64,000 bases of DNA from Shinella pollutisoli (GCF_024609765.1 NZ_JANFDG010000001.1:186001-250000); one strand, 5' to 3'; counted from the first letter of the stretch, positions 47,705 through 56,967 are shown. The notes: generated by a model from the letters alone, not told the origin. Program-made: numbers and translations.

Positions 47705-48886
47705 TCAGTCCTTCACGAGAAGCTTGCGCGGCACGTCCGCGAGGCATTCGACGCCGGTCTCGGTGATGAGGATGCTCTCCGTCGTCTCGAAGCCCATGTC
47801 CTCCAGCCAGAGGCCGGTCATGAAATGGAAGGTCATGCCGGGCCTGAGCTCGGTCCTGTCGCCGGGACGCAGGCTCATGGTGCGCTCGCCCCAGTCCGGC
47901 GGATAGGAGACGCCGATCGGGTAGCCCGTGCGGTTGTCCTTGACGATGCCGTATTTCTTCAGCACGCCGAAGAAGGCATTGGCGATGTCCTCGCAGGTGT
48001 TGCCGGGTTTCGCCACGGCGAGGCCCGCCTCCATGCCTTCCAGCGTCGCCTTCTCCGCATCGAGGAAGGCCTGCGTCGGCTTACCGAGGAAGACGGTGCG
48101 CGAAAGCGGCAGGTGATAGCGATGATAGCAGCCAGCGATCTCGAAGAAGGTGCCCTCGCCGGATTTCATCGGCCGGTCGTCCCAGGTCAGATGCGGCGCG
48201 GAGGCCTCGACGCCGGACGGGAGCAGCGGCACGATCGCCGGATAGTCGCCGCCGATGCCCTCCGTGCCGCGGATGCCGGCATCGTAGATCTCGGCGACGA
48301 GGTCGCACTTGCGCATGCCGACCTCGATCCTGTCGAAGATGCGCTCGTGCATCTTCTCGACGATGCGCGCGGCGTTGCGCATGTACTTTATCTCCGTCTC
48401 GCTTTTCACCGCGCGCTGCCAGTTGACGAGCGCGGTCGCGTCGACGAAGCGGGCGTTCGGCAGGTGCTTTTGCAGCGAGGCGAAGGCGGCGGCCGAGAAC
48501 CAGTAATTATCCATCTCGACGCCGATCGTCCCCTTGTCGAGGCCGCGCTCGGCGAGCTTGGCGGAGAGATAGTCCATCGGGTGGCGCTCGGTGGACTGCA
48601 CGTAGTGGTCCGGATAGCCGACGATGTTCTCGTGCTTCAGATAGGCGGTGAACTTGGCGCCGTTGGCGTCCTGCCCGCGGCCGTACCAGATCGGCTCGCC
48701 CGCGGGCGGCACGATCACGCACTGATGGACGTAGAAGGACCAGCCGTCATAGCCCGTCAGCCAGTTCATGTTCGACGGATCGCTGCAGATCAGCACGTCG
48801 ATGCCCCTGGCCTCCATGGCATGCCGCGTCTTGTCGAGCCGCGCCTGGTACTCCGCGCGGGAGAATTTGAGATTGACTTCGCTCAT
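47705..48886 (-). CDS. eutD: ectoine hydrolase EutD/DoeA
   Basis: 393-aa creatinase/M24 fold hydrolase that opens the ectoine ring to N-alpha-acetyl-diaminobutyrate. N-terminal segment SDPSNMNWLTGYDGWSFYVHQ and C-terminal pita-bread domain with EGTFFEIAGCYHRYHLPLSR are visible. Metal residues of true aminopeptidases are partly replaced, as in DoeA and creatinase. The start at 48886 fits the family N-terminus. It lies between eutC and eutE. Confidence 0.93.
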   Translation of the reverse strand: MSEVNLKFSRAEYQARLDKTRHAMEARGIDVLICSDPSNMNWLTGYDGWSFYVHQCVIVPPAGEPIWYGRGQDANGAKFTAYLKHENIVGYPDHYVQSTERHPMDYLSAKLAERGLDKGTIGVEMDNYWFSAAAFASLQKHLPNARFVDATALVNWQRAVKSETEIKYMRNAARIVEKMHERIFDRIEVGMRKCDLVAEIYDAGIRGTEGIGGDYPAIVPLLPSGVEASAPHLTWDDRPMKSGEGTFFEIAGCYHRYHLPLSRTVFLGKPTQAFLDAEKATLEGMEAGLAVAKPGNTCEDIANAFFGVLKKYGIVKDNRTGYPIGVSYPPDWGERTMSLRPGDRTELRPGMTFHFMTGLWLEDMGFETTESILITETGVECLADVPRKLLVKD

Positions 48887-48919
48887 GGTCTTTCCTCGTT
48901 TCCCGGCGAACGGCCGGTA

Positions 48920-49903
48920 TCAGCTTTCGAATGTCGTGCCGGCACCGGCCGCGCCGGCGCGCGCGAGGGCGAGCGCGGCGATGGCGGTATCCTGGATGCC
49001 CGTGCCGGTGAGATCGGCCACCGTGATCTGGTCGCGGCCCGTGCGGCCTTCCTTCTTCCCGGCGACGATCTCGCCGAGCTCGGGGAACGGGTCGTCGGCG
49101 CCGATTACGCCGGCCGCGATCGCATGATGCAGCTCGCCGAGACGACGCGTCTGCTTCAGGCTGTCGGCGACGTAGAGGTCCGCGCCGGTGATGACCGCGG
49201 GCTCGATCTCGTTCTTGTGCTCCGCGTCCGAGCCCATGGCGGTGACGTGCTGGCCCGGCCGGAGCCATTCCGCCTTGAGGATCGGCGTCTCGGAGGGCGT
49301 GGTGGTGACGATCACGTCGGCGCCCCCGACCGCCGCCTTTCCGTCCGTCTCGGCGCGGACCTCGAAGCCGAGCTTCACCGTCAGTTCCGCCGCCGTCGCC
49401 TCGGCCTTGCCGGCATCGCGTGCCCAGATGCGGGCCTCGCGGATCGGGCGGACGAGTCTCAGCGCCTCGAGCTGCAGCTTCGCCTGCATGCCGGCGCCGA
49501 AGATGGCCGCGACCGAAGCGTCGGGGCGCGAGAGGTGCCGCGCCGCGACGGCGCCTGCGGCGGCGGTGCGCACGTCGGTCAGGTAGCCGTTGTCGAGGAG
49601 AACCGCCTGCACGAGGCCGGTCTTCGTCGAGAACAGCACCATCAGGCCGTTGGTGCTCGGCAGGCCGATCTTCGGATTGTCGAAGAAGCCGGGGCTGATC
49701 TTGATGGCGAAGCCGTCGAGGCCCGGCACATAGGCGGTCTTGACGTCCACCTCGCCGCGATGCTCGGGAATGTCGAGCCGCAGGATCGGCGGCATGGCCA
49801 CCGCCCTGCTGGCGAGCGCATGGAAGGCCTCCTCCACGCAGGCGATCGCCTCCAGGTCGAGCGGCACGATGCGCCGCAGCTCCGCTTCGGTCAGGATCTT
49901 CAT
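48920..49903 (-). CDS. eutC: EutC, ornithine cyclodeaminase-like protein
   Basis: 327-aa NAD(P)-binding protein of the ornithine cyclodeaminase/mu-crystallin family. The Rossmann turn is IFGAGMQAKLQLEAL; KTAYVPGLDGFAIKISPG and LDNGYLTDVRTAAAGAVAA precede it. In ectoine clusters it acts with EutA and EutB in handling hydroxyectoine-derived intermediates; the exact reaction is not settled. The start at 49903 (MKILTEAEL) lies 5 bases past the eutB stop; GTG at 49912 would overlap eutB. Confidence 0.92.
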   Translation of the reverse strand: MKILTEAELRRIVPLDLEAIACVEEAFHALASRAVAMPPILRLDIPEHRGEVDVKTAYVPGLDGFAIKISPGFFDNPKIGLPSTNGLMVLFSTKTGLVQAVLLDNGYLTDVRTAAAGAVAARHLSRPDASVAAIFGAGMQAKLQLEALRLVRPIREARIWARDAGKAEATAAELTVKLGFEVRAETDGKAAVGGADVIVTTTPSETPILKAEWLRPGQHVTAMGSDAEHKNEIEPAVITGADLYVADSLKQTRRLGELHHAIAAGVIGADDPFPELGEIVAGKKEGRTGRDQITVADLTGTGIQDTAIAALALARAGAAGAGTTFES

Positions 49904-49908
49904 CGTCG

Positions 49909-50910
49909 TCACGCCGCGCCCTCCCGGAACGGATCGGTTTCCCCGTTGATGACCCGCCGGTGCAGGCCCATGTCCACGTTGCGGCCGGAGAGGATCACGG
50001 CCACCGGCCCGTCCAGCCGGCCGAGCCTGCCGGCCAGCAGCGCCGCGATGCCGACCGCGCCCGCGCCCTCGACCACCTCGCGCTCCTCCTCGTAGGCGTG
50101 GCGCATGCCGGCGGCGATCTCGGCCTCGGTGAGCAGGATCACGTCGTCGAGCAGCGCCCGGCACATCGCGAAGGTCACGGCATTGGCAAGCCCGATGCCG
50201 CCGCCGAGCGAATCGGCAAGGCTCGCCACCTCCTCGACCTGCACCGGATGACCGGCATCGAGGCTCGCCTTCATCGCCGCGCCGCGCTCCATGGTGAGGC
50301 CGATGACGCGCGTTCTCGGCGAGCGGCCCTTGACCGCCGCCGCGACACCGGCCGCAAGCCCGCCGCCCGAGAGCGGCACGAGCACGGTCGCCACGTCCGG
50401 CATGGCCTCGACGATCTCCAGCCCGAGCGTACCCTGACCCGCGACGATGGCGGGATGATCGAAGGGCGGCAGCATGACGAGCCCGTCCTCGGCGACCAGC
50501 CGGTCGACCTCGACCTGCGCCTCGTCCTGCGAGCGGCCGACGATGCGGACGTTCGCGCCGAGCCGGCGGATCTCGGAAACCTTGTTCTGCGGCACCAGAC
50601 GCGACATGCAGATCGTCGCGACCGAGCCTTCCGCCTTCGCGGCATGGGAAAGCGCCCGGCCGTGATTGCCCGTCGAGGCGGCGACGACGCCCCGCGCGCG
50701 CTCCTGCGCCGAGAGCGACAGGACGGCATTCGTCGCCCCGCGCAGCTTGAAGCTGCCGGTCGTCTGGTGATGCTCCAGCTTGAGGCCGACCGGCACGCCG
50801 CAGCGCTCGGAAAGTGCGGCCGAGAGCACGAAGGGCGTGCGGAGCACACGGCCCTCGATGCGGCGCGCAGCCTGCTCGATATCCGTCAATGTCACGGGAA
50901 GCGTCTTCAT
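49909..50910 (-). CDS. eutB: EutB, threonine dehydratase-like PLP enzyme
   Basis: 333-aa fold-type II PLP enzyme. PLP Lys55 lies in TGSFKLRGATNA and the phosphate loop is SGGGLAAGVAA. It resembles threonine/serine dehydratases and hydroxyectoine utilisation dehydratase EutB. It probably acts on a hydroxylated intermediate to remove the hydroxyl. Same operon as eutA (3 bases apart) and eutC. Confidence 0.92.
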   Translation of the reverse strand: MKTLPVTLTDIEQAARRIEGRVLRTPFVLSAALSERCGVPVGLKLEHHQTTGSFKLRGATNAVLSLSAQERARGVVAASTGNHGRALSHAAKAEGSVATICMSRLVPQNKVSEIRRLGANVRIVGRSQDEAQVEVDRLVAEDGLVMLPPFDHPAIVAGQGTLGLEIVEAMPDVATVLVPLSGGGLAAGVAAAVKGRSPRTRVIGLTMERGAAMKASLDAGHPVQVEEVASLADSLGGGIGLANAVTFAMCRALLDDVILLTEAEIAAGMRHAYEEEREVVEGAGAVGIAALLAGRLGRLDGPVAVILSGRNVDMGLHRRVINGETDPFREGAA

Positions 50911-50913
50911 GGT

Positions 50914-51690
50914 TCAGCGACCCGGATAGGCGAGCGTCATCAGCCGGCCGAGCGCCGGCCGCACCCTGTCGTCGCCGCAGAGCCGCAGGCACGCCCAGGC
51001 GGTGGCGAGATTGCTGGTGACGACCGGCTTGCCGATGGCGGCCTCGATCCCGGCCGCCACACCCGCGGCCCTCACCGCGGTGCAGGAGACGAAGAGCGCA
51101 TCCGAATCCGGCGCCGTCGCCTCCTTCGCGAAGGCGACGAGCTCGGACGGAGCGATGCGCGCCATCTCCCGGTCGTCGGTGAGGCCGAGGCAGGTGAAGC
51201 GGGCGATGTCGAAGCCGAGGCCGAGGAAATAGTCCGCCATCGGCCGGCTCGTCGCGAGCGTATAGGGCGTCAGCACGGAGATGCGCTTGGCGCCGAACGC
51301 CCTGAGGCCGGAGACGGCGGCGGCGGTGGGCGTCACGACGGCAGCCGTCGGCTTGGCGGCCTTGACGGCGGCCTCCACCGCCGCATCGCCGATGACGACG
51401 GAGGCGGAGGTGCAGGAATACATGACGACGTCGAGCGGCTCATCCGGCAGGATCAGCGCCGCACCCGCCGTCAGCGACGGCTGCATGGCGCGGAGGTTTT
51501 CCGGCGTCACCGGATTGGCATAGGGGATGCGGGTCGCATAGACGCCGATCCGCTCGCTCGCCACCATGCGCTGGAAGTCCACTTCCGTCGTATGGTCGGT
51601 GGCGAGGATGATCAGGCCGACGCGCTTTGCCAGCGGCCGGTCGTCCAGCTTCGGCGCGCGGGAGGCGAGCGCGAGGTCGAGGGTCTGCAT
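50914..51690 (-). CDS. eutA: EutA, Asp/Glu racemase-type isomerase
   Basis: 258-aa protein of the aspartate/glutamate racemase and maleate isomerase fold. The two active-site Cys are in VVMYSCTSASVVIG and DALFVSCTAVRAAGV. It begins at 51690 with ATG overlapping the ehuD stop by one base (TGATG), coupling uptake and breakdown. In hydroxyectoine clusters it is thought to change stereochemistry of an intermediate (family knowledge). Confidence 0.9.
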   Translation of the reverse strand: MQTLDLALASRAPKLDDRPLAKRVGLIILATDHTTEVDFQRMVASERIGVYATRIPYANPVTPENLRAMQPSLTAGAALILPDEPLDVVMYSCTSASVVIGDAAVEAAVKAAKPTAAVVTPTAAAVSGLRAFGAKRISVLTPYTLATSRPMADYFLGLGFDIARFTCLGLTDDREMARIAPSELVAFAKEATAPDSDALFVSCTAVRAAGVAAGIEAAIGKPVVTSNLATAWACLRLCGDDRVRPALGRLMTLAYPGR

Positions 51691-52352
51691 CAGCGTTCCT
51701 CCACGCGGGCGTAGCGTTCTTCCAGGAAGCGCAGGAAGACGACGGATATCAGGCTCATGATCAGGAAGAACACGCCGACCAGCGTCATCGGCTCGATGTA
51801 GCGGTAGCTGCTGTTGGCGACGCTCTTCGCCTGGTTCATCAGCTCCAGCACGGTGATGGCGGAAAGCAGCGGCGTCTCCTTGAACATGGCGATGAGATAG
51901 TTGGCGAGCGCCGGGATCATCGGCGGCAGCGCCTGCGGCAGGATGACGTGGATCCAGGTCTGACGGCCGGTGAGGTTGGTCGCCTTCGCCGCCTCCCACT
52001 GGCCGCGCGGCACGTTCTCGATGCCGGCGCGGTAGACCTCCGCGGCATAGGTGCCGTAGTGCAGGCCGAGCCCGATCACGCCGGCGAGCAGCGCCGGGAG
52101 GCGGATGCCGATATCCGGCAGCACGTAGAAGATGAAGTAGAGTTGCACGAGCAGCGGCGTGCCGCGGATGAACTCGACGACGAAGCTCGTGGCACGCGCG
52201 AGCGGCTTCGGTGCCGTCATGCGCAGGATGGCGAAGACGAGGCCGATCACGGCGGCGAGCGCCGCACCGAGCGCGGTGGCGAGGATGGTGATCTTCAGGC
52301 CCTCGAGGAGGGTCGGCATGATCTGCCAGACGAAATTCCAGTCCCATTCCAT
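51690..52352 (-). CDS. ehuD: ectoine/hydroxyectoine ABC transporter permease EhuD
   Basis: 220-aa polar amino acid-type permease (HisM fold). The EAA loop is WEAAKATNLTGRQTWIHVILPQALPPMIPA (partly typical of amino acid permeases). Five hydrophobic segments. Two bases separate it from ehuC. It forms the channel with EhuC. Confidence 0.92.
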   Translation of the reverse strand: MEWDWNFVWQIMPTLLEGLKITILATALGAALAAVIGLVFAILRMTAPKPLARATSFVVEFIRGTPLLVQLYFIFYVLPDIGIRLPALLAGVIGLGLHYGTYAAEVYRAGIENVPRGQWEAAKATNLTGRQTWIHVILPQALPPMIPALANYLIAMFKETPLLSAITVLELMNQAKSVANSSYRYIEPMTLVGVFFLIMSLISVVFLRFLEERYARVEER

Positions 52353-52354
52353 CG

Positions 52355-53014
52355 TCAGGTCCTCACGCCGTCGAGGCCGCGGGTGACGCGCCGTTCCAGC
52401 CAGCGCATGCCCCAGGAGATGGCGAGCGCCATCAGGAAGTAGAGCACGAGGATCGTCGCGAAGGGGATCAGCGTGTTGCCGGTCTGGGCGCGCACCACCT
52501 GCGCCTGGAAGGTCATGTCGGTGAGCGAGATCAGCGAGACGACCGCCGTGCCCTTCAAAAGCTCGATCGCGTTGTTGCCGAAGGTCGGCAGCATCAGGGA
52601 CAGCGCCTGCGGCAGGATGACGTGGCGCATCGCCTGTCCGCGGGTGAGGTTGAGGGCGATGCAGGCCTCGCGCTGCTCGCGGCCGATCGCCTTGACGGCG
52701 CCGCGCACGACCTCCGCCCCGTAGGCGCCGACATTGAGGCCGAGCGCCAGCACGCCGGTCTGCAGCGGCGTCAGCGTGATGCCGGCGAAGGGCAGCACGA
52801 AATAGGCCCAGAAGAGCTGGACGAAGATGGAGGTGCCGCGGAAGAATTCGATATAGGCGGTGGCGAGCGCCCGGACCGCCATGAAACGGCTGACCCGGCC
52901 GAGGCCCGCGGCAAAGGCCACGACGACGGCGAGCGCCGAGCCCATGATGGTGAGTTCGACCGTCACGAGCGCCCCCTGCAGGATCAGTCCGATATAGCCG
53001 GGCCAGTCGGTCAT
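52355..53014 (-). CDS. ehuC: ectoine/hydroxyectoine ABC transporter permease EhuC
   Basis: 219-aa permease of the HisQ/M type. The cytoplasmic loop CIALNLTRGQAMRHVILPQ identifies it; YIEFFRGTSIFVQLFW is the usual N-terminal half motif. It is the first gene after the RIME-like repeat, which separates it from ehuB by 165 bp. Confidence 0.92.
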   Translation of the reverse strand: MTDWPGYIGLILQGALVTVELTIMGSALAVVVAFAAGLGRVSRFMAVRALATAYIEFFRGTSIFVQLFWAYFVLPFAGITLTPLQTGVLALGLNVGAYGAEVVRGAVKAIGREQREACIALNLTRGQAMRHVILPQALSLMLPTFGNNAIELLKGTAVVSLISLTDMTFQAQVVRAQTGNTLIPFATILVLYFLMALAISWGMRWLERRVTRGLDGVRT

Positions 53015-53044
53015 CGTCTCAGTGTTCCGTTCATCGAGGAAAAC

Positions 53045-53159
53045 GCCCCCTCATCCGGCCCTTCGGGCCTCCTTCTCCCCGAGAGGAGAAGGAGGGAAAG
53101 CCGCGCCGCAATCCCTTCTCCCCAGCGGGGAGAAGGTGCCGCCAGGCGGATGAGGGGGC
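53045..53159. repeat. RIME-like intergenic repeat inside the ehu operon
   Basis: 115-bp element with perfect 13-bp ends GCCCCCTCATCCG and CGGATGAGGGGGC. Two inner hairpins (CCTTCTCC...GGAGAAGG and CCTTCTCCCC...GGGGAGAAGG) are present. This is the layout of the Rhizobium intergenic mosaic elements. It lies between ehuB and ehuC, so it is transcribed within the operon. Confidence 0.8.
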
Positions 53160-53179
53160 CTATTTTTACCACCTCGCGC

Positions 53180-54028
53180 TTACTGCGCCGCGCAGAGCTT
53201 CTCGCGCGTCGTCGACATGGCGGCGGCGGCGGAGAAGCCGTAGGGCTCGATGATCTTGGCGAAGTCGCCCGATTCCTTCAGCTTGGCGAGCTCGACGTCG
53301 AAGGCGTCGCGCAGCGCCTCGTCGCCCTTGCGGAAGGCGGCGCCGTCGCAATAGACCGGCGCACCCTCGACCGGGGCCACCACCTCGACGTTCGGGTCGT
53401 TGGCTTTGGAGACGAGGTCGTTGATGGAGAGCACCGGCAGCGAATAGACGTCGATGCGGCCGTCCTGCAGCATCTTCAGGCCGCTCTGACCGTCCGGCAC
53501 GACGATGACGCGGTCGCGCGGCACGCCGGCTTCGAGCGCCAGCTTTTCTTCCGTGCCGCCGCCCGGCGCGCCGATCCTGGCATCCGGATTGTCGGCGATG
53601 TCCTTGTAGCTCTTGAGGCCCAGCGGGTTGCCCTTCTTCAGCGCGAAGGCCTCGGCGTCGCAGAGCACCGGCTCGGAATAGGCGACGGCCGCGCAACGCT
53701 CCGGCTTCATGAACAGGCCGGCGGTGATGACGTCGTGGCGGCCGGCCTGCAGGCCGGGGATCATCGCGCCGTATTCCGAGATCGAGGCGACGATGTCCTC
53801 GACGCCGAGCCGCTTGAAGATCTCGCGGGCGACGTCGGGGGCCGCACCCGAAACCTTGCCGTCGGCGGCGACGGCCGTGAACGGCGGCTCGTTGGCGATG
53901 GCGACGCGGGCGAAGCCCTGCGCCTTCAGCTCCTCCAGCCGGCTGTCGTCGGCGGCTGCGGGCATGACGGCAAGCGCCGTCAGGGCGCTGGCGGCGGCGG
54001 CCATGGTCATGAAATGCCTGATCTTCAT
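53180..54028 (-). CDS. ehuB: ectoine/hydroxyectoine-binding protein EhuB
   Basis: 282-aa periplasmic binding protein (SBP_bac_3). The signal peptide MKIRHFMTMAAAASALTALA is cleaved near MPAAA-DD. The mature part begins LEELKAQGFARVAIANEPPF and includes GQSGLKMLQDGRIDVYSLP. Length and context match EhuB of Sinorhizobium. It is followed by the RIME element, which may protect its mRNA end. Confidence 0.92.
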   Translation of the reverse strand: MKIRHFMTMAAAASALTALAVMPAAADDSRLEELKAQGFARVAIANEPPFTAVAADGKVSGAAPDVAREIFKRLGVEDIVASISEYGAMIPGLQAGRHDVITAGLFMKPERCAAVAYSEPVLCDAEAFALKKGNPLGLKSYKDIADNPDARIGAPGGGTEEKLALEAGVPRDRVIVVPDGQSGLKMLQDGRIDVYSLPVLSINDLVSKANDPNVEVVAPVEGAPVYCDGAAFRKGDEALRDAFDVELAKLKESGDFAKIIEPYGFSAAAAMSTTREKLCAAQ

Positions 54029-54089
54029 CGTGTAGTCTCCTCTGGCTGTTCCTGGTTGTTGCTTGGAGCATTTCCCGAGGGCGGAACCC

Positions 54090-54875
54090 TCAGAGGCGGT
54101 GCCCGGCCGCGAGTATCTTGCGCAGGAAGGTCTGCGTGCGCTCCTGCCTGGGATGGCGGAAAATGTCGTCCGGCTTGCCTTCCTCGACGATCTTGCCGCG
54201 GTCGAAGAAGAGCACGCGGTCGGCGAAGTCGTGGGCGAAGCCCATCTCGTGGGTGACGAGAAGCATGGTCATGTCGGTCTCGGCGGCGAGCTTGCGCATG
54301 ACGTTCAGCACCTCCTCGACCAATTCCGGGTCGAGCGCGGAGGTGACCTCGTCGAAGAGCATGATCTTCGGCGAGAGCGCGAGAGCACGGGCGATGGCGA
54401 CGCGCTGCTTCTGTCCGCCGGACAATTGCGCGGGCATGCTTTTGGCCTTGTCGGCCATGCCCACCATGTCGAGAAGCTCCATCGCCCGCTTCTCGGCCTC
54501 CGCCTTCGCCACGCCCTTCGTCAGCATCGGCGCGAGCGTGACGTTGTCGAGCACGCATTTGTGCGGGAAGAGGTTGAAGTGCTGGAAGACCATGCCGATC
54601 TTCTCGCGCATCCTGTGCAGGTAGCGCTCGTCCGCCGGCACCAGGCCGCCATTCCTCGGCATGTGGTAGAGCTGCTCGCCGTCGACCTCGATATGGCCGC
54701 CGCTGATCGTCTCCAGCGTCATCAGGATGCGCAGGATCGTCGTCTTGCCGGAGCCGGACGGGCCGATGAGGGCGAGCTTCTCGCCCGGCAGCACCTCCAT
54801 CGACAACCCGTCGAGCACGGTCAAGGGACCGTAGCGCTTCGTGATGCTGTCGATGCGGATGATCGGTGCGGCCAT
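54090..54875 (-). CDS. ehuA: ectoine/hydroxyectoine ABC transporter ATPase EhuA
   Basis: 261-aa polar amino acid-type ATPase. Walker [11 protein letters not shown]-loop [11 protein letters not shown], signature [15 protein letters not shown], Walker [15 protein letters not shown], switch [12 protein letters not shown]. First gene of the transport and breakdown operon ehuABCD-eutABCDE. Candidate EnuR sites lie 55-88 bases before its start. Confidence 0.94.
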   Translation of the reverse strand: MAAPIIRIDSITKRYGPLTVLDGLSMEVLPGEKLALIGPSGSGKTTILRILMTLETISGGHIEVDGEQLYHMPRNGGLVPADERYLHRMREKIGMVFQHFNLFPHKCVLDNVTLAPMLTKGVAKAEAEKRAMELLDMVGMADKAKSMPAQLSGGQKQRVAIARALALSPKIMLFDEVTSALDPELVEEVLNVMRKLAAETDMTMLLVTHEMGFAHDFADRVLFFDRGKIVEEGKPDDIFRHPRQERTQTFLRKILAAGHRL

Positions 54876-54929
54876 GCATGTCTCTCCCTGCCGAGACGCT
54901 GATGGGCCTAACGATGCGCGCCGTTCTAA

Positions 54930-54963
54930 ATCATGTCAATTGGAATAATAATATCATGACAAT
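54930..54963. promoter_or_regulatory. candidate EnuR operators upstream of ehuA
   Basis: Direct repeats ATCATGTCAAT (54930-54940) and ATCATGACAAT (54953-54963), starts 23 bases apart, in the 122-bp gap between enuR and ehuA. The same ATCATGWCAA word occurs at both ends of the enuR-asnC region. Confidence 0.6.
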
Positions 54964-54997
54964 TATTGTCCCGGCGCCCGTTTGGCGGGCATAGTCC

Positions 54998-56383
54998 TCA
55001 AATCGCGAGCAGCAGCGCCTCGGGGCTGCCGCTGGCGAGCGCGGCGAGGATGCCGAGCCCAGTGCGCAGCTCCCGCTCGGTGGTCGAGCCGAGCGAGATG
55101 CGCACCGCCGGGTGCCAGCTCTGCTCCGACGTGCGGAAGGAGGAGCCGGGCGCGATCGCCACGCCGCGCAGGCGCGCCTGGGAGACGAAGCCCTCCTCCG
55201 TGTGGCCTTCCGGCAGCGGCAGCCAGACGTGCAGGCTCTGCGGATGGGCTCGGTAAGGCAGGCCCGCGAAGGTCTCCTCGGCGATGGCGTGGCGCGCGGC
55301 GAGCGCCCGGCGCTGCCACTCGACCAGCGCCATCGCCGTTCCGTCCGTCACCCAGCGCGTGGCGATCTCGGCGATCGACGGCGTCGCCATCCAGTTCGAG
55401 ACGAGGTGCCGGTTGGCGACGGCCGCGACGTAGCGGTCGGGTGCCGCGAGATAGCCGATGCGCAGGCCCGGCACCGTGATCTTGGTGAAGCTCGTCACGT
55501 AGAGCGTGCGCTCCGGCGCATAGGCCGCGATCGGCGGCGCGCGATCCTCCACGAGCGGGCCGAGGATGTCGTTCTCGATGATGGCGATGTCGTGGCGGCG
55601 GGCGACCTCCGCCAATGCCTGCCGGCGCCCGGCGCTCATCAGCGTCGCGGTCGGGTTGATGACGGAGGGCTGCAGGAAGACGGCGCGGATCACGCCCTTG
55701 CGGCAGGCCTCGTCGAGCGCATCGGGGATCATGCCGTCGCGATCGATCGGCAGACCCTCCAGATGCAGACCGAGATAGGTCGAGAGCGGCACCAGCGTGT
55801 GGTGGCTGATCGCCTCCGTCGCGACGGTGGCGCCGGGCGGGGCGACGCTCATCAGCGCCACGGTCATGCCCGAGGTCGCGCCGTTGGTGAGGTTGATGTT
55901 GAGCGGGGAAATCTCCAGCCCGCAGCGCGCCAGCCATTCGGCCGCCACCGCGCGGTGGCGCGGGAACACCATGTTCGGCCGGAAGGAGAGCGCCGAGCTC
56001 GACGGCAGGTTCTCCGCGAGCCAGCCGAAGGCCGCGCGCATGTGCTCGAGGTGGATCTGCTCGCAGACCGGCTTGAGGATCGAGAGGTCGACCAGCTCGC
56101 CGAGGCGCTCCGGCAGGTAGGGCGGCTCCGGCTCCTTCGGCCGGGTCTGCACGAAGGAGCCGCGGCCGATCTCGCCGGAGATGAGGCCGCGGCGGATCAG
56201 CTCGTCATAGGCGCGGCTCACCGTCTGCACGGAGAGCTTCAGCTCGTCGGCGAGCTTGCGGTGCGGGGACAGGCGTGTACCGTGCGGCAGCAACCCGTCC
56301 TGGATGGCGCGGGCGATCTGCTCCGCGAGCGAAAGGTAGGCGGGCCGGCGCAATTGGGATATATCGGGTCGCCAATTTGTCAT
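54998..56383 (-). CDS. enuR: EnuR, MocR-type regulator of ectoine use
   Basis: 461-aa GntR/MocR regulator: N-terminal winged HTH (YLSLAEQIARAIQDGLLPHG, RKLADELKLSVQTVSRAYDE) fused to a fold-type I aminotransferase-like domain. The PLP lysine falls at residue 301 in YVTSFTKITVP, in line with Lys302 reported for EnuR. In studied EnuR proteins PLP plus N-alpha-acetyl-diaminobutyrate relieve repression. The start at 56383 (MTNWRP) gives this match; an ATG at 56425 is less likely. It lies directly upstream of ehuA in the same direction. Confidence 0.92.
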   Translation of the reverse strand: MTNWRPDISQLRRPAYLSLAEQIARAIQDGLLPHGTRLSPHRKLADELKLSVQTVSRAYDELIRRGLISGEIGRGSFVQTRPKEPEPPYLPERLGELVDLSILKPVCEQIHLEHMRAAFGWLAENLPSSSALSFRPNMVFPRHRAVAAEWLARCGLEISPLNINLTNGATSGMTVALMSVAPPGATVATEAISHHTLVPLSTYLGLHLEGLPIDRDGMIPDALDEACRKGVIRAVFLQPSVINPTATLMSAGRRQALAEVARRHDIAIIENDILGPLVEDRAPPIAAYAPERTLYVTSFTKITVPGLRIGYLAAPDRYVAAVANRHLVSNWMATPSIAEIATRWVTDGTAMALVEWQRRALAARHAIAEETFAGLPYRAHPQSLHVWLPLPEGHTEEGFVSQARLRGVAIAPGSSFRTSEQSWHPAVRISLGSTTERELRTGLGILAALASGSPEALLLAI

Positions 56384-56463
56384 GATTTCAACACTGCGCA
56401 AATTCAGGTCAATTGACAACGCCAAAATGGCTTTCCATTGTCTTTTTCCGAATTTGACATGAT
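56377..56463. promoter_or_regulatory. candidate EnuR operators in the enuR-asnC control region
   Basis: On the minus strand ATCATGACAA (plus 56377-56386, over the enuR start codon) and ATCATGTCAAA (plus 56453-56463), with a central palindrome GTCAATTGAC (56408-56417). The region separates divergent enuR and asnC. Confidence 0.58.
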
Positions 56464-56484
56464 CCCCGCCCGGAGGGCGCCCCG

Positions 56485-56967
56485 ATGAAACTCGACGCCA
56501 TCGACCTGCGCATCCTGGAGGCGATCCAGGAGAACGGGCGCATCACCAAGCTGGCGCTGGCGGAGAAGGCGGGCCTTTCCCCCACCCCCTGCTGGCTGCG
56601 GCTGCGCAAGCTGGAGAAGGCGGGCATCGTCACCGGCTATCACGCCCGCGTCGCCGTCCGGCGCGTGGCGCCGGTCGCGAGCGTGCTGATGGAGGTGACC
56701 CTTTCCAACCATCGGCAGGCGGATTTCGACCGCTTCGAGCGGGCCGTTACAGCGACGCCGGAGATCGTCGCCTGCTGGTCCGTCGGCGGCGGCGTCGACT
56801 ACGTGCTGAAGATCATGGCGCCCGACATCGACGCCTACCAGCGGCTTGTCGACGGCCTGCTCGACCGCGAGCTCGGCATCGACCGCTACTTCACCTACAT
56901 CGTCACCAAGACGGTGAAGGAGGAGACGGTGCTGCCGCTTGCGACGTTGTTGCCGCCGGCCGGATAG
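56485..56967 (+). CDS. asnC: AsnC/Lrp-family regulator of the ectoine cluster
   Basis: 160-aa Lrp/AsnC regulator. N-terminal HTH: LDAIDLRILEAIQENGRIT, LALAEKAGLSPTPCWLRLRKLEKAGI. C-terminal RAM domain: VLMEVTLSNHRQADFDRFERAV and CWSVGGGVDYVLKIMAPD. In rhizobial and roseobacter ectoine clusters an asnC gene of this kind acts with enuR, and DoeX of Halomonas is related. Divergent from enuR and followed by ssd and atf. Confidence 0.92.
   Translation: MKLDAIDLRILEAIQENGRITKLALAEKAGLSPTPCWLRLRKLEKAGIVTGYHARVAVRRVAPVASVLMEVTLSNHRQADFDRFERAVTATPEIVACWSVGGGVDYVLKIMAPDIDAYQRLVDGLLDRELGIDRYFTYIVTKTVKEETVLPLATLLPPAG

Noticed and set aside
46754-50095. Very long plus-strand reading frame opposite eutCDE
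   Set aside because: It lies antisense to clearly recognised genes, has Arg/Gly/Ala-rich composition without domains, and results from the third-position GC bias of the real genes.
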